DNA of 7,197 bases from contig CANHJJ010000088.1 of NCBI GenBank assembly GCA_947460565.1, positions 1 to 7,197 of the forward strand. Reading direction: 5' to 3'. This document shows, piece by piece, positions 1 through 7,164 of this stretch. Source of the stretch: Bacteroidota bacterium (GTDB lineage Bacteria > Bacteroidota > Bacteroidia > UKL13-3). Numbering within the stretch: the first letter of the stretch is position 1; each line of letters begins with the position of its first letter. The notes beneath the pieces were generated by a model, which made no database searches, was not told where the DNA came from, and saw only the letters and a program-made list of their open reading frames with translations. Made by a program: the position numbers and the translations under genes.

Positions 1-514
1 TTAAACCCTCTCCTTCTAAAAGAAGATTATTGAACTCATTGTAAAAAAACAACAATATTACTAGTAAAAAAGAAAAGAATGTTGAAGAATATCGATACCT
101 TGATCTAAGATTTAATTGTATAAAAAGAAAATATAAAAGTCCGAAAATAATTGGGGTTAAAATCAAATAAGATAATAGAGAATATCCATTGTATTTCAAA
201 TCATTTTCTAATAATAGAGATTCTGCAGAAAGGGTATATCCTCTGACTCTATTAGCACGGTGCAATGAATTGTATTTGTATACCATTGCAATTTGTGTAT
301 TTATATCACTTTCAATTTTATTATTAGTAACATATCTAAAGTAAATCATAAAAGTAAGCATATTTGTCAAATGATAGTTACAATACAAAATAATTGTTAC
401 ACCTGAAAAAATTATCGCTTCCTTTGCTTGCAAAAGCATAAATGAAATCCTCAAGCCATCAAATTTTATAGCTTTTTTAATATGTATTTCATTTTTATCC
501 TTATTGATTTCCAC
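1..514 (-). CDS. Hypothetical membrane protein, C-terminus cut by window edge
   Basis: I do not recognise this protein. The minus strand is open for 171 codons from 514 to the left edge, with no stop. In DNA of about 26% GC (hand count over the first 480 bases) so long an open frame is unlikely by chance. A TAA stop (515-517) lies directly before a GTG at 514-512, the furthest possible start. Later in-frame starts are TTG at 454 and the first ATG at 439 (codon 26). The N-terminus is charged and lysine-rich. Hydrophobic stretches lie at about residues 32-47 and perhaps 49-62, then at 113-133 and 144-158, with a polar, charged region (about 64-111) between them. This suggests an integral membrane protein with a loop domain. 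No catalytic motif is visible. A good TAnnTTTG-type -7 element lies 51 bases upstream of the GTG, and the preceding gene ends in a strong terminator, so it is probably its own transcription unit. Coding status is fairly likely; start and function are unknown. Confidence 0.66.
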   Translation of the reverse strand, partial: MEINKDKNEIHIKKAIKFDGLRISFMLLQAKEAIIFSGVTIILYCNYHLTNMLTFMIYFRYVTNNKIESDINTQIAMVYKYNSLHRANRVRGYTLSAESLLLENDLKYNGYSLLSYLILTPIIFGLLYFLFIQLNLRSRYRYSSTFFSFLLVILLFFYNEFNNLLLEGEGL

Positions 515-565
515 TTAATATTCTTCGATATTGTTATTCTATATTACTTTCGAGAACAACAACTC

Positions 566-573
566 CAAAAGTA
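566..573 (-). promoter_or_regulatory. Candidate Bacteroidota -7 promoter element for the left-edge gene
   Basis: Read on the minus strand this is TACTTTTG, an exact match to the TAnnTTTG -7 consensus of Bacteroidota primary sigma factors. It lies between the csp terminator and the left-edge membrane-protein frame, 51 bases before that frame's GTG codon. The expected -33 TTG is not seen at the usual spacing of about 17-23 bases: the nearest TTTG is only 12 bases upstream, although the region at the right distance is T-rich. Position and orientation are good, but an eight-base degenerate match in AT-rich DNA can arise by chance. Confidence 0.42.
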
Positions 574-641
574 TGAATTTTTCATCAAAAAACATATAAA
601 TATTATAAAAAAATAAAAAAAAATAACACAGGAATGAATTT

Positions 642-683
642 GCAAAAAAATAAAAAAAGGGCATGATTTTACTCATGCCCTTT
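642..683 (-). terminator. Rho-independent terminator of the cold-shock gene
   Basis: On the minus strand, 18 bases or so past the csp stop codon, an 11-bp perfect inverted repeat (arms 673-683 and 656-666, AAAGGGCATGA and its complement) encloses a six-base loop. It is followed at once by two seven-base T runs separated by one A (658-644). The GC-containing stem and immediate U-tract are the classical signature of intrinsic termination. Transcription of csp, and of any read-through from the genes upstream, should end here. Read on the plus strand the hairpin is preceded by A-tracts and lacks a good T-tail, so it serves the minus strand. Confidence 0.92.
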
Positions 684-700
684 CAATTGAATTTAATGAT

Positions 701-895
701 TTATTTAATCGTTTGTACGTTTATAGCATTAATTCCTTTTTGACCTCTTTCAGTTTCAAACTGTACTTTGTCGTTTTCTCTGATACGATCAATTAAACCT
801 GATGAATGTACGAAAATGTCTTCACGACCTTCATTAGGAGTGATAAATCCAAAGCCTTTTGTTTCGTTAAAAAACTTTACTGTTCCTTCTTGCAT
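701..895 (-). CDS. Cold-shock domain protein (CspA family)
   Basis: This encodes a 64-residue single cold-shock domain protein, the usual size for the family. CspA-type proteins are five-stranded OB-fold beta-barrels that bind single-stranded RNA or DNA in the cytoplasm and melt RNA structure, at low temperature or during growth. The opening GTVKFFNETKGFGFI (residues 4-18) contains the RNP1 motif KGFGFI (13-18), and RNP2 appears as DIFVH (26-30). The aromatic residues F8, F9, F15, F17, F28 and H30 form the expected nucleic-acid-binding face; position 8 is Phe where E. coli CspA has Trp. The C-terminus keeps the A-x-N-V ending of the domain. The ATG at 895 is the start by homology; the leader just upstream is A/T-rich with no Shine-Dalgarno. 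It follows the comB-like gene by 65 bases, which contain no convincing terminator, and is closed by a strong intrinsic terminator. Family assignment is near certain; whether it is cold-inducible cannot be told from the sequence. Confidence 0.97.
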   Translation of the reverse strand: MQEGTVKFFNETKGFGFITPNEGREDIFVHSSGLIDRIRENDKVQFETERGQKGINAINVQTIK

Positions 896-960
896 TGTGT
901 TATTTATTAATTTTGAGTTCGCAAGATATGTAATTAATTGATAAACATTTTTTTTATTCT

Positions 961-1671
961 CTATAGGGTAATATATTCACCATTCATCCTCGGTAAAACG
1001 GGACAAATATTTTTTTGCAAACAGAATTCAACATCATCAGTTTGAGAGTTTAATAACGTAAATCTCCTGGCATGTGATGATTTTCTTACCATTTCGAGTA
1101 ATTTGTTTTGGTTATTCTCGTATAGATTCTCAGCGCTAATTGCTGCATCACAATCTATTTCAAACCCCTGTTTTATAGCTGACACAACTGCACCAGCAAA
1201 AAGAGCATCTTCAATGTTGTACTTATCCTTCCATCCAGAACATAGTAAAATTATTGATTTATCTTGCTCTAATAGCCAATTACAGAGTATTTCTATATTA
1301 AGAAACGACCCAATTACAATCTCGCCAGCCTCCATTTTTTGAGAAAGCTTTATGGCCTTGGTACCATTGGTGGTTGTAAAGGCAATACTTTTCCCAATTA
1401 ACAATGGATTCTGATATTCAAATGGTGAATTCCCCATATCAAATCCCTCAACCTTCATAGCGTTTCTTTCAGCAGAAATGATAAAATCAAAATCCTTGAA
1501 AATTTTACACTCTTCAGGAGAGCCAGAAGGTAATATTCTTTTAACCCCTGTTTGAAAAGCCACACACATGGTGCTTGTTGCCCTAAGAATATCTATAACT
1601 ACAACAATTTTGCCTTTAACATCATACAAAGGCAATAAAGCCGGTGTATAAACAACTTCTATCGATTTCAT
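961..1671 (-). CDS. comB: ComB-family 2-phosphosulfolactate phosphatase
   Basis: This 236-residue protein belongs to the ComB family (Pfam 2-phosphosulfolactate phosphatase). The archaeal founding member removes phosphate from 2-phosphosulfolactate in a Mg-dependent step of coenzyme M synthesis. Family hallmarks in order are D27-I-L-R-A-T-S-T34, S66-A-E-R69 leading into K73-V-E-G-F-D-M-G-N-S-P83, T99-T-T-N-G-T-K105, C144-S-G-W147 and E154-D-A-L157. The length is normal and no core block is missing. Position 1674 is a TTG immediately before the ATG at 1671; I prefer the ATG because it gives a standard N-terminus. The gene lies 15 bases after the FAH-family gene on the same strand and is probably co-transcribed with it. 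Bacteroidota are not known to make coenzyme M, and no sulfolactate-forming partner (ComA or ComC) is visible here. The true substrate is therefore open, and the symbol denotes the family rather than a proven role. The enzyme should be cytoplasmic, since no signal peptide is seen. Confidence 0.9.
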   Translation of the reverse strand: MKSIEVVYTPALLPLYDVKGKIVVVIDILRATSTMCVAFQTGVKRILPSGSPEECKIFKDFDFIISAERNAMKVEGFDMGNSPFEYQNPLLIGKSIAFTTTNGTKAIKLSQKMEAGEIVIGSFLNIEILCNWLLEQDKSIILLCSGWKDKYNIEDALFAGAVVSAIKQGFEIDCDAAISAENLYENNQNKLLEMVRKSSHARRFTLLNSQTDDVEFCLQKNICPVLPRMNGEYITL

Positions 1672-1686
1672 CAATTTTATATTGTT

Positions 1687-2691
1687 TTACATTTTTTTCA
1701 AAGCCAATATTGAAAAATCGCTGTTTTCTTTTTTTATGGTATTGCTTAAATGTCCTAAACCAGTTATTTCCATTTCAACCACATCTCCATTTTGAAGCCA
1801 TTGCGGTGTGTAGTTTGGATCATTTAACAATCCGGTACCATTCAGTTCTAAAAAGCATCCTGTTCCTACGGTACCACTACCTATTACATCACCAGGTAAT
1901 ATATCTGCGCCATAAGCGCATCTTTCAACTATTTCAGCAAATGTCCAATCCATATCACCCATATTACCCTCACTTACAATTTTTCCATTTACCCAACATT
2001 TCATGCTAAGGTTGTATGCATTTCCAACATGTCCTTTTTTAGGATCTATTTTATAAGGTTCAAGTTCGTCAGGTGTTACAAAGTATGGACCAATAACTGT
2101 TGAGAAATCTTTGCCTTTTGCAGGCCCTAGATTCAGCAGCATTTCTTCCATTTGCAGGGTTCTTGCGCTCATATCATTCATTATCATATAACCTGCTATG
2201 TACTTATCAGCATCCGCAGCTTTTACATTTCTACCTTTTTTACCAATAACAATTGCAGCCTCCAATTCAAAATCCAATTTTTGAAAATGATCTGGCATAC
2301 ACATGATATCACCTGGGCCTTGAACTGCATTGTGGTTTGTGAAATAAACAATTGGATATTGATCAAACTCCGCAATCATTTCTACTTTCCTATTCCTTCT
2401 TGCAGCAGCCACATGTTGTCTAAAAGCATAGCCATCTCTGCAAGAAGTTGGCAGAGGAACAGGGGCTTCAAGCACTACATCTTTTTCTAGTACAAATGAT
2501 TTATTCACCTTGCCTAATTTAATTTGTTCGTCCCATTTCTTTGCCTTTTCCATCATGCTTTCTCCAGCAAATAAAAACTTGCGCATTTTATCGGGGAAGG
2601 ATGCATCTAATTCTTTAAGAGAATAAATTTTACCCTCATGTATAATACCTAGTTGGCTTGATTTGTTATGTATATAACTTACTAATTTCAT
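1687..2691 (-). CDS. Fumarylacetoacetate hydrolase (FAH) family protein
   Basis: This 334-residue enzyme has the FAH fold: a short N-terminal domain (about 1-70) and the catalytic beta-roll domain (about 80-330). Recognisable parts are the S-C-R-D-G-Y-A-F-R-Q-H-V block (83-94), whose H93 lines up with the catalytic His of FAH. Next come the metal-ligand motif D140-F-E-L-E144 and N172-D-M-S-A-R177, which supplies the third carboxylate. A G-K-D-F segment at 193-196 is followed by I-G-P, and a late G-S-G-T-V-G-T-G loop precedes L-E-L-N-G. The family cleaves C-C bonds in fumarylacetoacetate, acylpyruvates and related diketo acids with Mg or Ca. In tyrosine breakdown it yields fumarate and acetoacetate. 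At 334 residues it is shorter than classical fumarylacetoacetase (about 420), so the substrate is uncertain and I give no symbol. No other tyrosine-catabolism gene is present in the window. The ATG at 2691 lies 12 bases after the SPOR gene, which implies co-transcription. Confidence 0.93.
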   Translation of the reverse strand: MKLVSYIHNKSSQLGIIHEGKIYSLKELDASFPDKMRKFLFAGESMMEKAKKWDEQIKLGKVNKSFVLEKDVVLEAPVPLPTSCRDGYAFRQHVAAARRNRKVEMIAEFDQYPIVYFTNHNAVQGPGDIMCMPDHFQKLDFELEAAIVIGKKGRNVKAADADKYIAGYMIMNDMSARTLQMEEMLLNLGPAKGKDFSTVIGPYFVTPDELEPYKIDPKKGHVGNAYNLSMKCWVNGKIVSEGNMGDMDWTFAEIVERCAYGADILPGDVIGSGTVGTGCFLELNGTGLLNDPNYTPQWLQNGDVVEMEITGLGHLSNTIKKENSDFSILALKKM

Positions 2692-2703
2692 CTTAAAAAA
2701 GTT

Positions 2704-3099
2704 TTAATTGAGTTTAGGTAGATTGATTTTATCTGGAATAATAATGACTTGTCCAAAGTCATCTTGTAATTTATAAAAAATATTTTGTGCTTCTATCTTA
2801 GTTCGGTAATCTCCAACGCGTAACTTGAAATATGGTTGCTGATAAATTAAATAGGCAGGTGTTTCAGGGTAAAGCTTTAAAAATTTCGTTTTTAACGCAT
2901 TTGCATTATTCCTTTCCGAACCAGAAAACAATTGAATTCTATATCCATCTATTACGTTGGCTATTTTATTTTTATCAATATTTTTCTGGATGGCAGTATC
3001 TAAGTATGCATCATTATTTACTGTTAACTTAGCTTTTTGAGCAAAGGAGTTAATGGTAATCAAAGACATAATCGAAATAAAAACAAGTAACTTATTCAT
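2704..3099 (-). CDS. Small secreted SPOR-domain protein
   Basis: This encodes a 131-residue exported protein. Residues 1-20 form a Sec signal peptide: Lys at position 3, a hydrophobic core (about 4-16), and a likely signal peptidase I site after S18-F19-A20. No lipobox Cys is present, so the mature form should be soluble in the periplasm. After a polar linker (21-50) comes one SPOR domain (about 51-125): G-Y-R-I-Q-L-F-S-G (52-60), a helix with A-x-x-L-K, then P-Y-F-K-L-R-V-G-D-Y (89-98) and a second helix with A-Q. SPOR domains bind peptidoglycan glycan strands lacking stem peptides, commonly at division sites. Most are membrane-anchored; this one is only signal peptide plus domain, a form I believe is common in Bacteroidota. 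It sits between deoC (17 bases before) and the FAH gene (12 bases after) with no metabolic link evident. Domain call is firm; the cellular target is unknown. Confidence 0.92.
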   Translation of the reverse strand: MNKLLVFISIMSLITINSFAQKAKLTVNNDAYLDTAIQKNIDKNKIANVIDGYRIQLFSGSERNNANALKTKFLKLYPETPAYLIYQQPYFKLRVGDYRTKIEAQNIFYKLQDDFGQVIIIPDKINLPKLN

Positions 3100-3116
3100 A
3101 GCTTTAATTTTATAGC

Positions 3117-3764
3117 TTATTCTGATACCATTTTCACACTTGCTGATGCCCCGATTCTGTCAGCTCCGGCTGCTATTAACTTCTCTGCAAATGCAGCATC
3201 TCTTATACCTCCTGCAGCTTTAATTTTAACTTTAGCTGGTAATGTTTTTCTCATGAGTTCAACTGCTTCAACTGTGGCACCGCTGCTAGCGAATCCAGTG
3301 GAAGTTTTCACAAAGTCTGCTTCGCAATTTGCGCATATTTTGCATGCTTGAATAATTTCTTCATCGCTTAAATATGCAGTTTCAATTATCACTTTCACTT
3401 GCTTGTTTTGCAAATGACAAGCTGTAGTTACAGATTGAATATCATTTTGAACAGATACAATATCTCCACTTTTAAATGCTGCGATATTCATTACCATATC
3501 CACTTCATGAGCACCCGAAGTAATTGCCTTCTTTGTCTCCTCAACCTTAGATGAAACTGAGTTATAACCTAATGGGAAACCTATAACCGTTATTATTTTA
3601 ACATCTGCTTTTTTGATGGCCTTCTTAGCTAATTGTACATAAAATGGAGGCACACAAACGCCATAGAACTTGTGTTCCACAGCCTCATTACAAAGATTGA
3701 TTATATCATCTTCAGTACAATTTGGTTTAAGCAAGGTATGCTCGATGTATTTATTTAATTCCAT
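3117..3764 (-). CDS. deoC: Deoxyribose-phosphate aldolase DeoC
   Basis: This 215-residue cytoplasmic class I aldolase reversibly cleaves 2-deoxy-D-ribose 5-phosphate to glyceraldehyde 3-phosphate and acetaldehyde, the last step of deoxynucleoside breakdown. The length fits the short bacterial form (about 210-225). It shows the TIM-barrel DeoC signatures: I-E-H-T-L-L-K-P (7-14), V-I-G-F-P-L-G (60-66), E-V-D-M-V-M-N (87-93) with the catalytic Asp at 89, and K-V-I-I-E-T (124-129). The Schiff-base Lys is K153 in D-F-V-K-T-S-T-G-F, and the second active-site Lys is K182 in I-K-A-A-G-G-I-R. All three catalytic residues are intact. The ATG at 3764 follows an A/T-rich leader without a Shine-Dalgarno. 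It is 57 bases downstream of secA and 17 bases before the SPOR gene. No nucleoside phosphorylase or phosphopentomutase gene is in the window, so the rest of the deo pathway must lie elsewhere. Confidence 0.97.
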   Translation of the reverse strand: MELNKYIEHTLLKPNCTEDDIINLCNEAVEHKFYGVCVPPFYVQLAKKAIKKADVKIITVIGFPLGYNSVSSKVEETKKAITSGAHEVDMVMNIAAFKSGDIVSVQNDIQSVTTACHLQNKQVKVIIETAYLSDEEIIQACKICANCEADFVKTSTGFASSGATVEAVELMRKTLPAKVKIKAAGGIRDAAFAEKLIAAGADRIGASASVKMVSE

Positions 3765-3795
3765 TTTTAATTCTAAATTGACATGAAATGTTACA

Positions 3796-3803
3796 CAAAT
3801 ATT
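3796..3803 (-). promoter_or_regulatory. Possible weak -7 element upstream of deoC
   Basis: On the minus strand this reads AATATTTG, seven of eight positions of the TAnnTTTG -7 consensus, inside the 57-base secA-deoC gap and 31 bases before the deoC ATG. No clear -33 TTG is found at the right distance. The gap is very AT-rich, so this could be chance; deoC may instead be reached by transcription from secA, since no terminator is evident between them. Confidence 0.2.
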
Positions 3804-3821
3804 CTAATGAATTTAAATTAA

Positions 3822-6800
3822 CTAAGCTTCCTCCTTGCCATGACACGACTTGTATTTTTTGCCACTTCCACATGGACAAAGGTCATTTCTACCAATTTTT
3901 GGTCCACTGAAAATTTGATGTTGTTTTGGCTGTTCGCTTACACCCTCTGCAGCTTGTCTTGTCATTTGTTGTGATTGAGCTAAATCGTCTGTGCGACTGG
4001 TTTTAAGTTTACTTGTATCTTGCTTTCTTTCTTCAACTTGTCTAACTTCACTGGCATTTTCAACAGGAATATAAGCTCTAAATAATAGGCTCAATACTTC
4101 TTTATTCAATCGGGAAAGCATTGATTTAAATAAGTTGAACGATTCCAATTTATAAATCAGCAATGGATCTTTTTGCTCAAACACTGCATTCTGCGAAGAT
4201 TGCTTCAATTCATCCATTTCTCTCAAATGCTCCTTCCATTCATCATCAATTAGCATTAAAGTCGCAAATTTCTCTAAGGTTTTACTTATTTCCTTACCCC
4301 TATTTTCATAAGCTCTTTTTAGGTTAACAGGCAATTGCATGCTACGAAGTCCATCTGTAATTGGAACTCCAATAATTTCATATTGTTGACCTCTGTTATT
4401 ATATACATCTTCAATTACAGGCCATGCTTGAGCTCCAACAGATTCAATTTTGCGCTTGTAATGGTCAAACAATTCATCAAATAATTTATCAGCTACTGTA
4501 TCATGTTTGCCATTTAACAATTCATTTTCTGTAATAGCAGTTTCATGAGAAAATAGTCTGATTAATTCTAATGTAAATTCAGAATAACTTCTTAAATCTT
4601 GGTAAGTTGAAATCAATTCATCACAGATATCGGACATCATATTTTGAATATCTAATTCTAGTTTATCTCCATAAAGCGCATTACGTCTTTTCGAGTAAAT
4701 AACTTCTCTTTGAGAATTCATTACATCATCATACTCTAATAATCTTTTACGAATACCAAAGTTATTTTGTTCAACCTTTCGTTGAGCTCTTTCAATATTT
4801 TTGGTAATTAATGAGTGCTCAATGTTTTCGCCTTCTTTCATACCCAACTTATCCATCACACTAGCTATACGCTCACTACCAAACAACCTCATCAAGTCAT
4901 CTTCAAGCGACACATAAAAACGACTGCTTCCAGGATCACCTTGCCTACCCGCACGTCCACGCAGCTGTCTATCTACGCGCCTTGACTCATGCCTTTCTGT
5001 ACCAATAATGGCCAAACCTCCAGAGTCTTTAACCCCTTCGCCAAGCTTTATATCCGTACCACGACCAGCCATATTGGTTGCAATGGTTACTGTACTTTTT
5101 TGACCAGCCTCTGCAACAATATCTGCTTCTCTTTGGTTTTGCTTCGCATTTAATACATTGTGCTTTATTTTTCGCTGAGACAACATTCTGCTTAATAATT
5201 CTGAAACCTCAACTGAAGTTGTACCAACTAAAACAGGACGACCCGCTTCAGCCAATGCACTTACTTCATCAATTACAGCATTATATTTTTCTCTTCTGGT
5301 TTTATAAATCACATCATTTTCATCCTTACGAGATATCTTTTGATTTGTCGGAATTTCAATAACATCTAACTTATAAATTTCCCACAACTCACCAGCTTCG
5401 GTAATTGCAGTACCTGTCATACCAGCCAACTTGTGATACATTCTAAAGAAATTCTGTAAGGTTATGGTAGCGTACGTTTGCGTAGCAGCCTCTACTTTTA
5501 CATTTTCTTTAGCTTCAATTGCTTGATGTAATCCATCAGAATATCTTCTACCGTCAAGCACACGGCCTGTCTGTTCATCTACAATTTTAATCTTGCCCTC
5601 TTGAATGATATATTCAACATCTCTGTCAAACATACAATAGGCTTTTAATAATTGATTGATGGTATGAATCCTTTCAGATTTGATAGTAAAATCAATCATC
5701 AATTGTTCTTTTGATTTGATTTTATCTTCATCTGAATTTTCTGCGCTTTCTATCTGTGCAATGGCACTTCCTACATCAGGAATAATAAAGAAATGAGGAT
5801 CTTCACCTGAACTGGTAATTAGTTCAACACCTTTTTCTGATAAATCTACAGAGTTTTGTTTTTCATCAATTACAAAATACAAATCAGCATCTACTTTATG
5901 CATTTCTTTTTGTTGATCTTGCAAATAGTACGATTCTGTTTTTAAAAGTATTTGTCTAACACCTTGCTCACCTAAAAATTTTATAACCGCACTATTTTTA
6001 GGTAATCCTCTATGGGCCTGTAACAATTTAAAACCACCATTTTTTTCATCACCCGCAGCTAACAATCTTTTAGCATCTGCTAGTGCAGTATTAACAAACG
6101 CTTTTTGAGCATTTACCAATCTTTCAATTCTTGGTTTTAAAGCATAAAACTGCTGCTCATCTCCTTTGGGTATGGGTCCTGAAATGATTAATGGGGTTCT
6201 TGCATCATCCACTAAAACTGAATCCACCTCATCCACCATAGCATAGTGATGCTTGCGTTGCACCAATTCTTCCAAATTGCTGCTCATGTTGTCACGCAAA
6301 TAATCAAAACCAAATTCATTATTTGTTCCGTATGTAATATCGGCCAAATAGGCATTTCTTCTTTCAGCTGAGTTTGGCTGGTGATAGTCGATACAATCAA
6401 CCCTTAAGCCATGAAATTCAAACAACGGTCCATTCCACTCACAATCCCTTCTAGCCAAATAGTCATTCACGGTTACGATATGAACCCCTTGTCCCGCAAT
6501 GGCATTCAAATAAGCAGGTAAGGTTGATACCAAGGTTTTACCCTCACCTGTAGCCATCTCTGAAATTTTACCACTATGCAACACCATACCACCAATAAGC
6601 TGCACATCGTAGTGCACCATATTCCAATTAACAGTAGTTCCTGCAGCTTCCCAGCTATTTGCCCAAATGGCTTTATCACCTTGAATGGTAACTGGCTTTA
6701 CTGGTTTCGTAAGGGTTGCCATTTTCTTATCAAAATCAGTGGCAGTTACTTCTATTGTTTTATTCTCAGAAAATCTTCTTGCAGTTTCCTTCACCACTGC

Positions 6801-7145
6801 AAATGTTTGCGGTAGCAATTCATCTAAAACTTCCTCTAACTTTGTATCTCTATCTTTCTTAAGCTTGTCAATCTCCTTGAACAAGGCTTCTTTATCAGAA
6901 AGTTTAGTTTCTTCACTCTCTGTTTGAGATTTTACATCAGCAATCTCTTCATCAATGCTAGCAAGTCTCTCAGCAATGATGGCTTTAAACTCAATTGTTT
7001 TAGCTCTAAGTTCATCATTACTTAAACTACTTAATTTCCTATATTCTGTATTTATCGACTCAACCCTGGGGTATAAGGGCTTCAAGTCTCTTTCAGACTT
7101 ACTACCGAAAATCTTTGTTAATCCTTTAAATAAACTATCTAACAT
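3822..7145 (-). CDS. secA: Protein translocase motor subunit SecA
   Basis: SecA is the cytoplasmic ATPase that drives unfolded preproteins through the SecYEG channel. This copy is complete at 1107 residues, longer than E. coli SecA (901). Visible parts in order: a DEAD-like nucleotide-binding domain with H178-Y-D-V-Q-L-I-G-G-M, Walker A (G200-E-G-K-T204) and Walker B D305-E-V-D308, followed by V-D-D-A-R-T-P-L (312-319). The preprotein cross-linking domain comes next, then Q-T-G-R-V-L-D-G-R-R (525-534) and K-L-A-G-M-T-G-T (572-579). The second motor domain has T-N-M-A-G-R-G-T-D (690-698) and R-Q-L-R-G-R-A-G-R-Q-G (726-736). The C-terminal zinc site is C1090, C1092, C1101 and H1102, after a Gln/Ser-rich linker, and would bind SecB or membrane lipids. 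Extra length comes mainly from a charged, probably coiled-coil N-terminal insertion (about 62-110) and a second insertion at about 348-416, both expected of Bacteroidota SecA. The ATG at 7145 gives the standard M-L-x-x-L-F-K start. Confidence 0.99.
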   Translation of the reverse strand: MLDSLFKGLTKIFGSKSERDLKPLYPRVESINTEYRKLSSLSNDELRAKTIEFKAIIAERLASIDEEIADVKSQTESEETKLSDKEALFKEIDKLKKDRDTKLEEVLDELLPQTFAVVKETARRFSENKTIEVTATDFDKKMATLTKPVKPVTIQGDKAIWANSWEAAGTTVNWNMVHYDVQLIGGMVLHSGKISEMATGEGKTLVSTLPAYLNAIAGQGVHIVTVNDYLARRDCEWNGPLFEFHGLRVDCIDYHQPNSAERRNAYLADITYGTNNEFGFDYLRDNMSSNLEELVQRKHHYAMVDEVDSVLVDDARTPLIISGPIPKGDEQQFYALKPRIERLVNAQKAFVNTALADAKRLLAAGDEKNGGFKLLQAHRGLPKNSAVIKFLGEQGVRQILLKTESYYLQDQQKEMHKVDADLYFVIDEKQNSVDLSEKGVELITSSGEDPHFFIIPDVGSAIAQIESAENSDEDKIKSKEQLMIDFTIKSERIHTINQLLKAYCMFDRDVEYIIQEGKIKIVDEQTGRVLDGRRYSDGLHQAIEAKENVKVEAATQTYATITLQNFFRMYHKLAGMTGTAITEAGELWEIYKLDVIEIPTNQKISRKDENDVIYKTRREKYNAVIDEVSALAEAGRPVLVGTTSVEVSELLSRMLSQRKIKHNVLNAKQNQREADIVAEAGQKSTVTIATNMAGRGTDIKLGEGVKDSGGLAIIGTERHESRRVDRQLRGRAGRQGDPGSSRFYVSLEDDLMRLFGSERIASVMDKLGMKEGENIEHSLITKNIERAQRKVEQNNFGIRKRLLEYDDVMNSQREVIYSKRRNALYGDKLELDIQNMMSDICDELISTYQDLRSYSEFTLELIRLFSHETAITENELLNGKHDTVADKLFDELFDHYKRKIESVGAQAWPVIEDVYNNRGQQYEIIGVPITDGLRSMQLPVNLKRAYENRGKEISKTLEKFATLMLIDDEWKEHLREMDELKQSSQNAVFEQKDPLLIYKLESFNLFKSMLSRLNKEVLSLLFRAYIPVENASEVRQVEERKQDTSKLKTSRTDDLAQSQQMTRQAAEGVSEQPKQHQIFSGPKIGRNDLCPCGSGKKYKSCHGKEEA

Positions 7146-7164
7146 ATCTAATTATTTTGTCTTG

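Noticed and set aside
1..3. TTA at the window start as the stop codon of the left-edge membrane protein
   Set aside because: In the frame that begins at 514 the last full codon is 4-2 (Leu); the TAA at 3-1 is out of frame, so the gene continues beyond the window.
896..960. Promoter or comB terminator in the gap before csp
   Set aside because: The best -7 candidate (TATCTTGC on the minus strand) mismatches the last two consensus positions and no GC-containing hairpin is present. A promoter here is likely on biological grounds but I cannot point to it.
1103..1342. Plus-strand open frame opposite the comB-like gene
   Set aside because: It lies wholly antisense to a well-supported enzyme gene and its translation resembles no protein family. 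The same applies to the other plus-strand frames opposite the FAH, SPOR and secA genes.
3100..3116. AGCT...AGCT repeat in the deoC-SPOR gap as a hairpin or operator
   Set aside because: Only four bases per arm, each itself a palindrome, in a 17-base gap; too short to be meaningful.
3765..3821. Imperfect inverted repeat (TTAATT/AATTAA plus AAATT/AATTT) in the secA-deoC gap as a secA terminator
   Set aside because: The arms are pure A/T with an internal loop and a very long loop of about 29 bases, and no GC-rich stem is followed by a T-run. Such repeats are common by chance in this composition.
3822..3890. C-terminal Cys/His cluster as a separate small zinc-finger or YecA-type protein
   Set aside because: It is in frame with and continuous with secA, and is the normal SecA C-terminal metal site.
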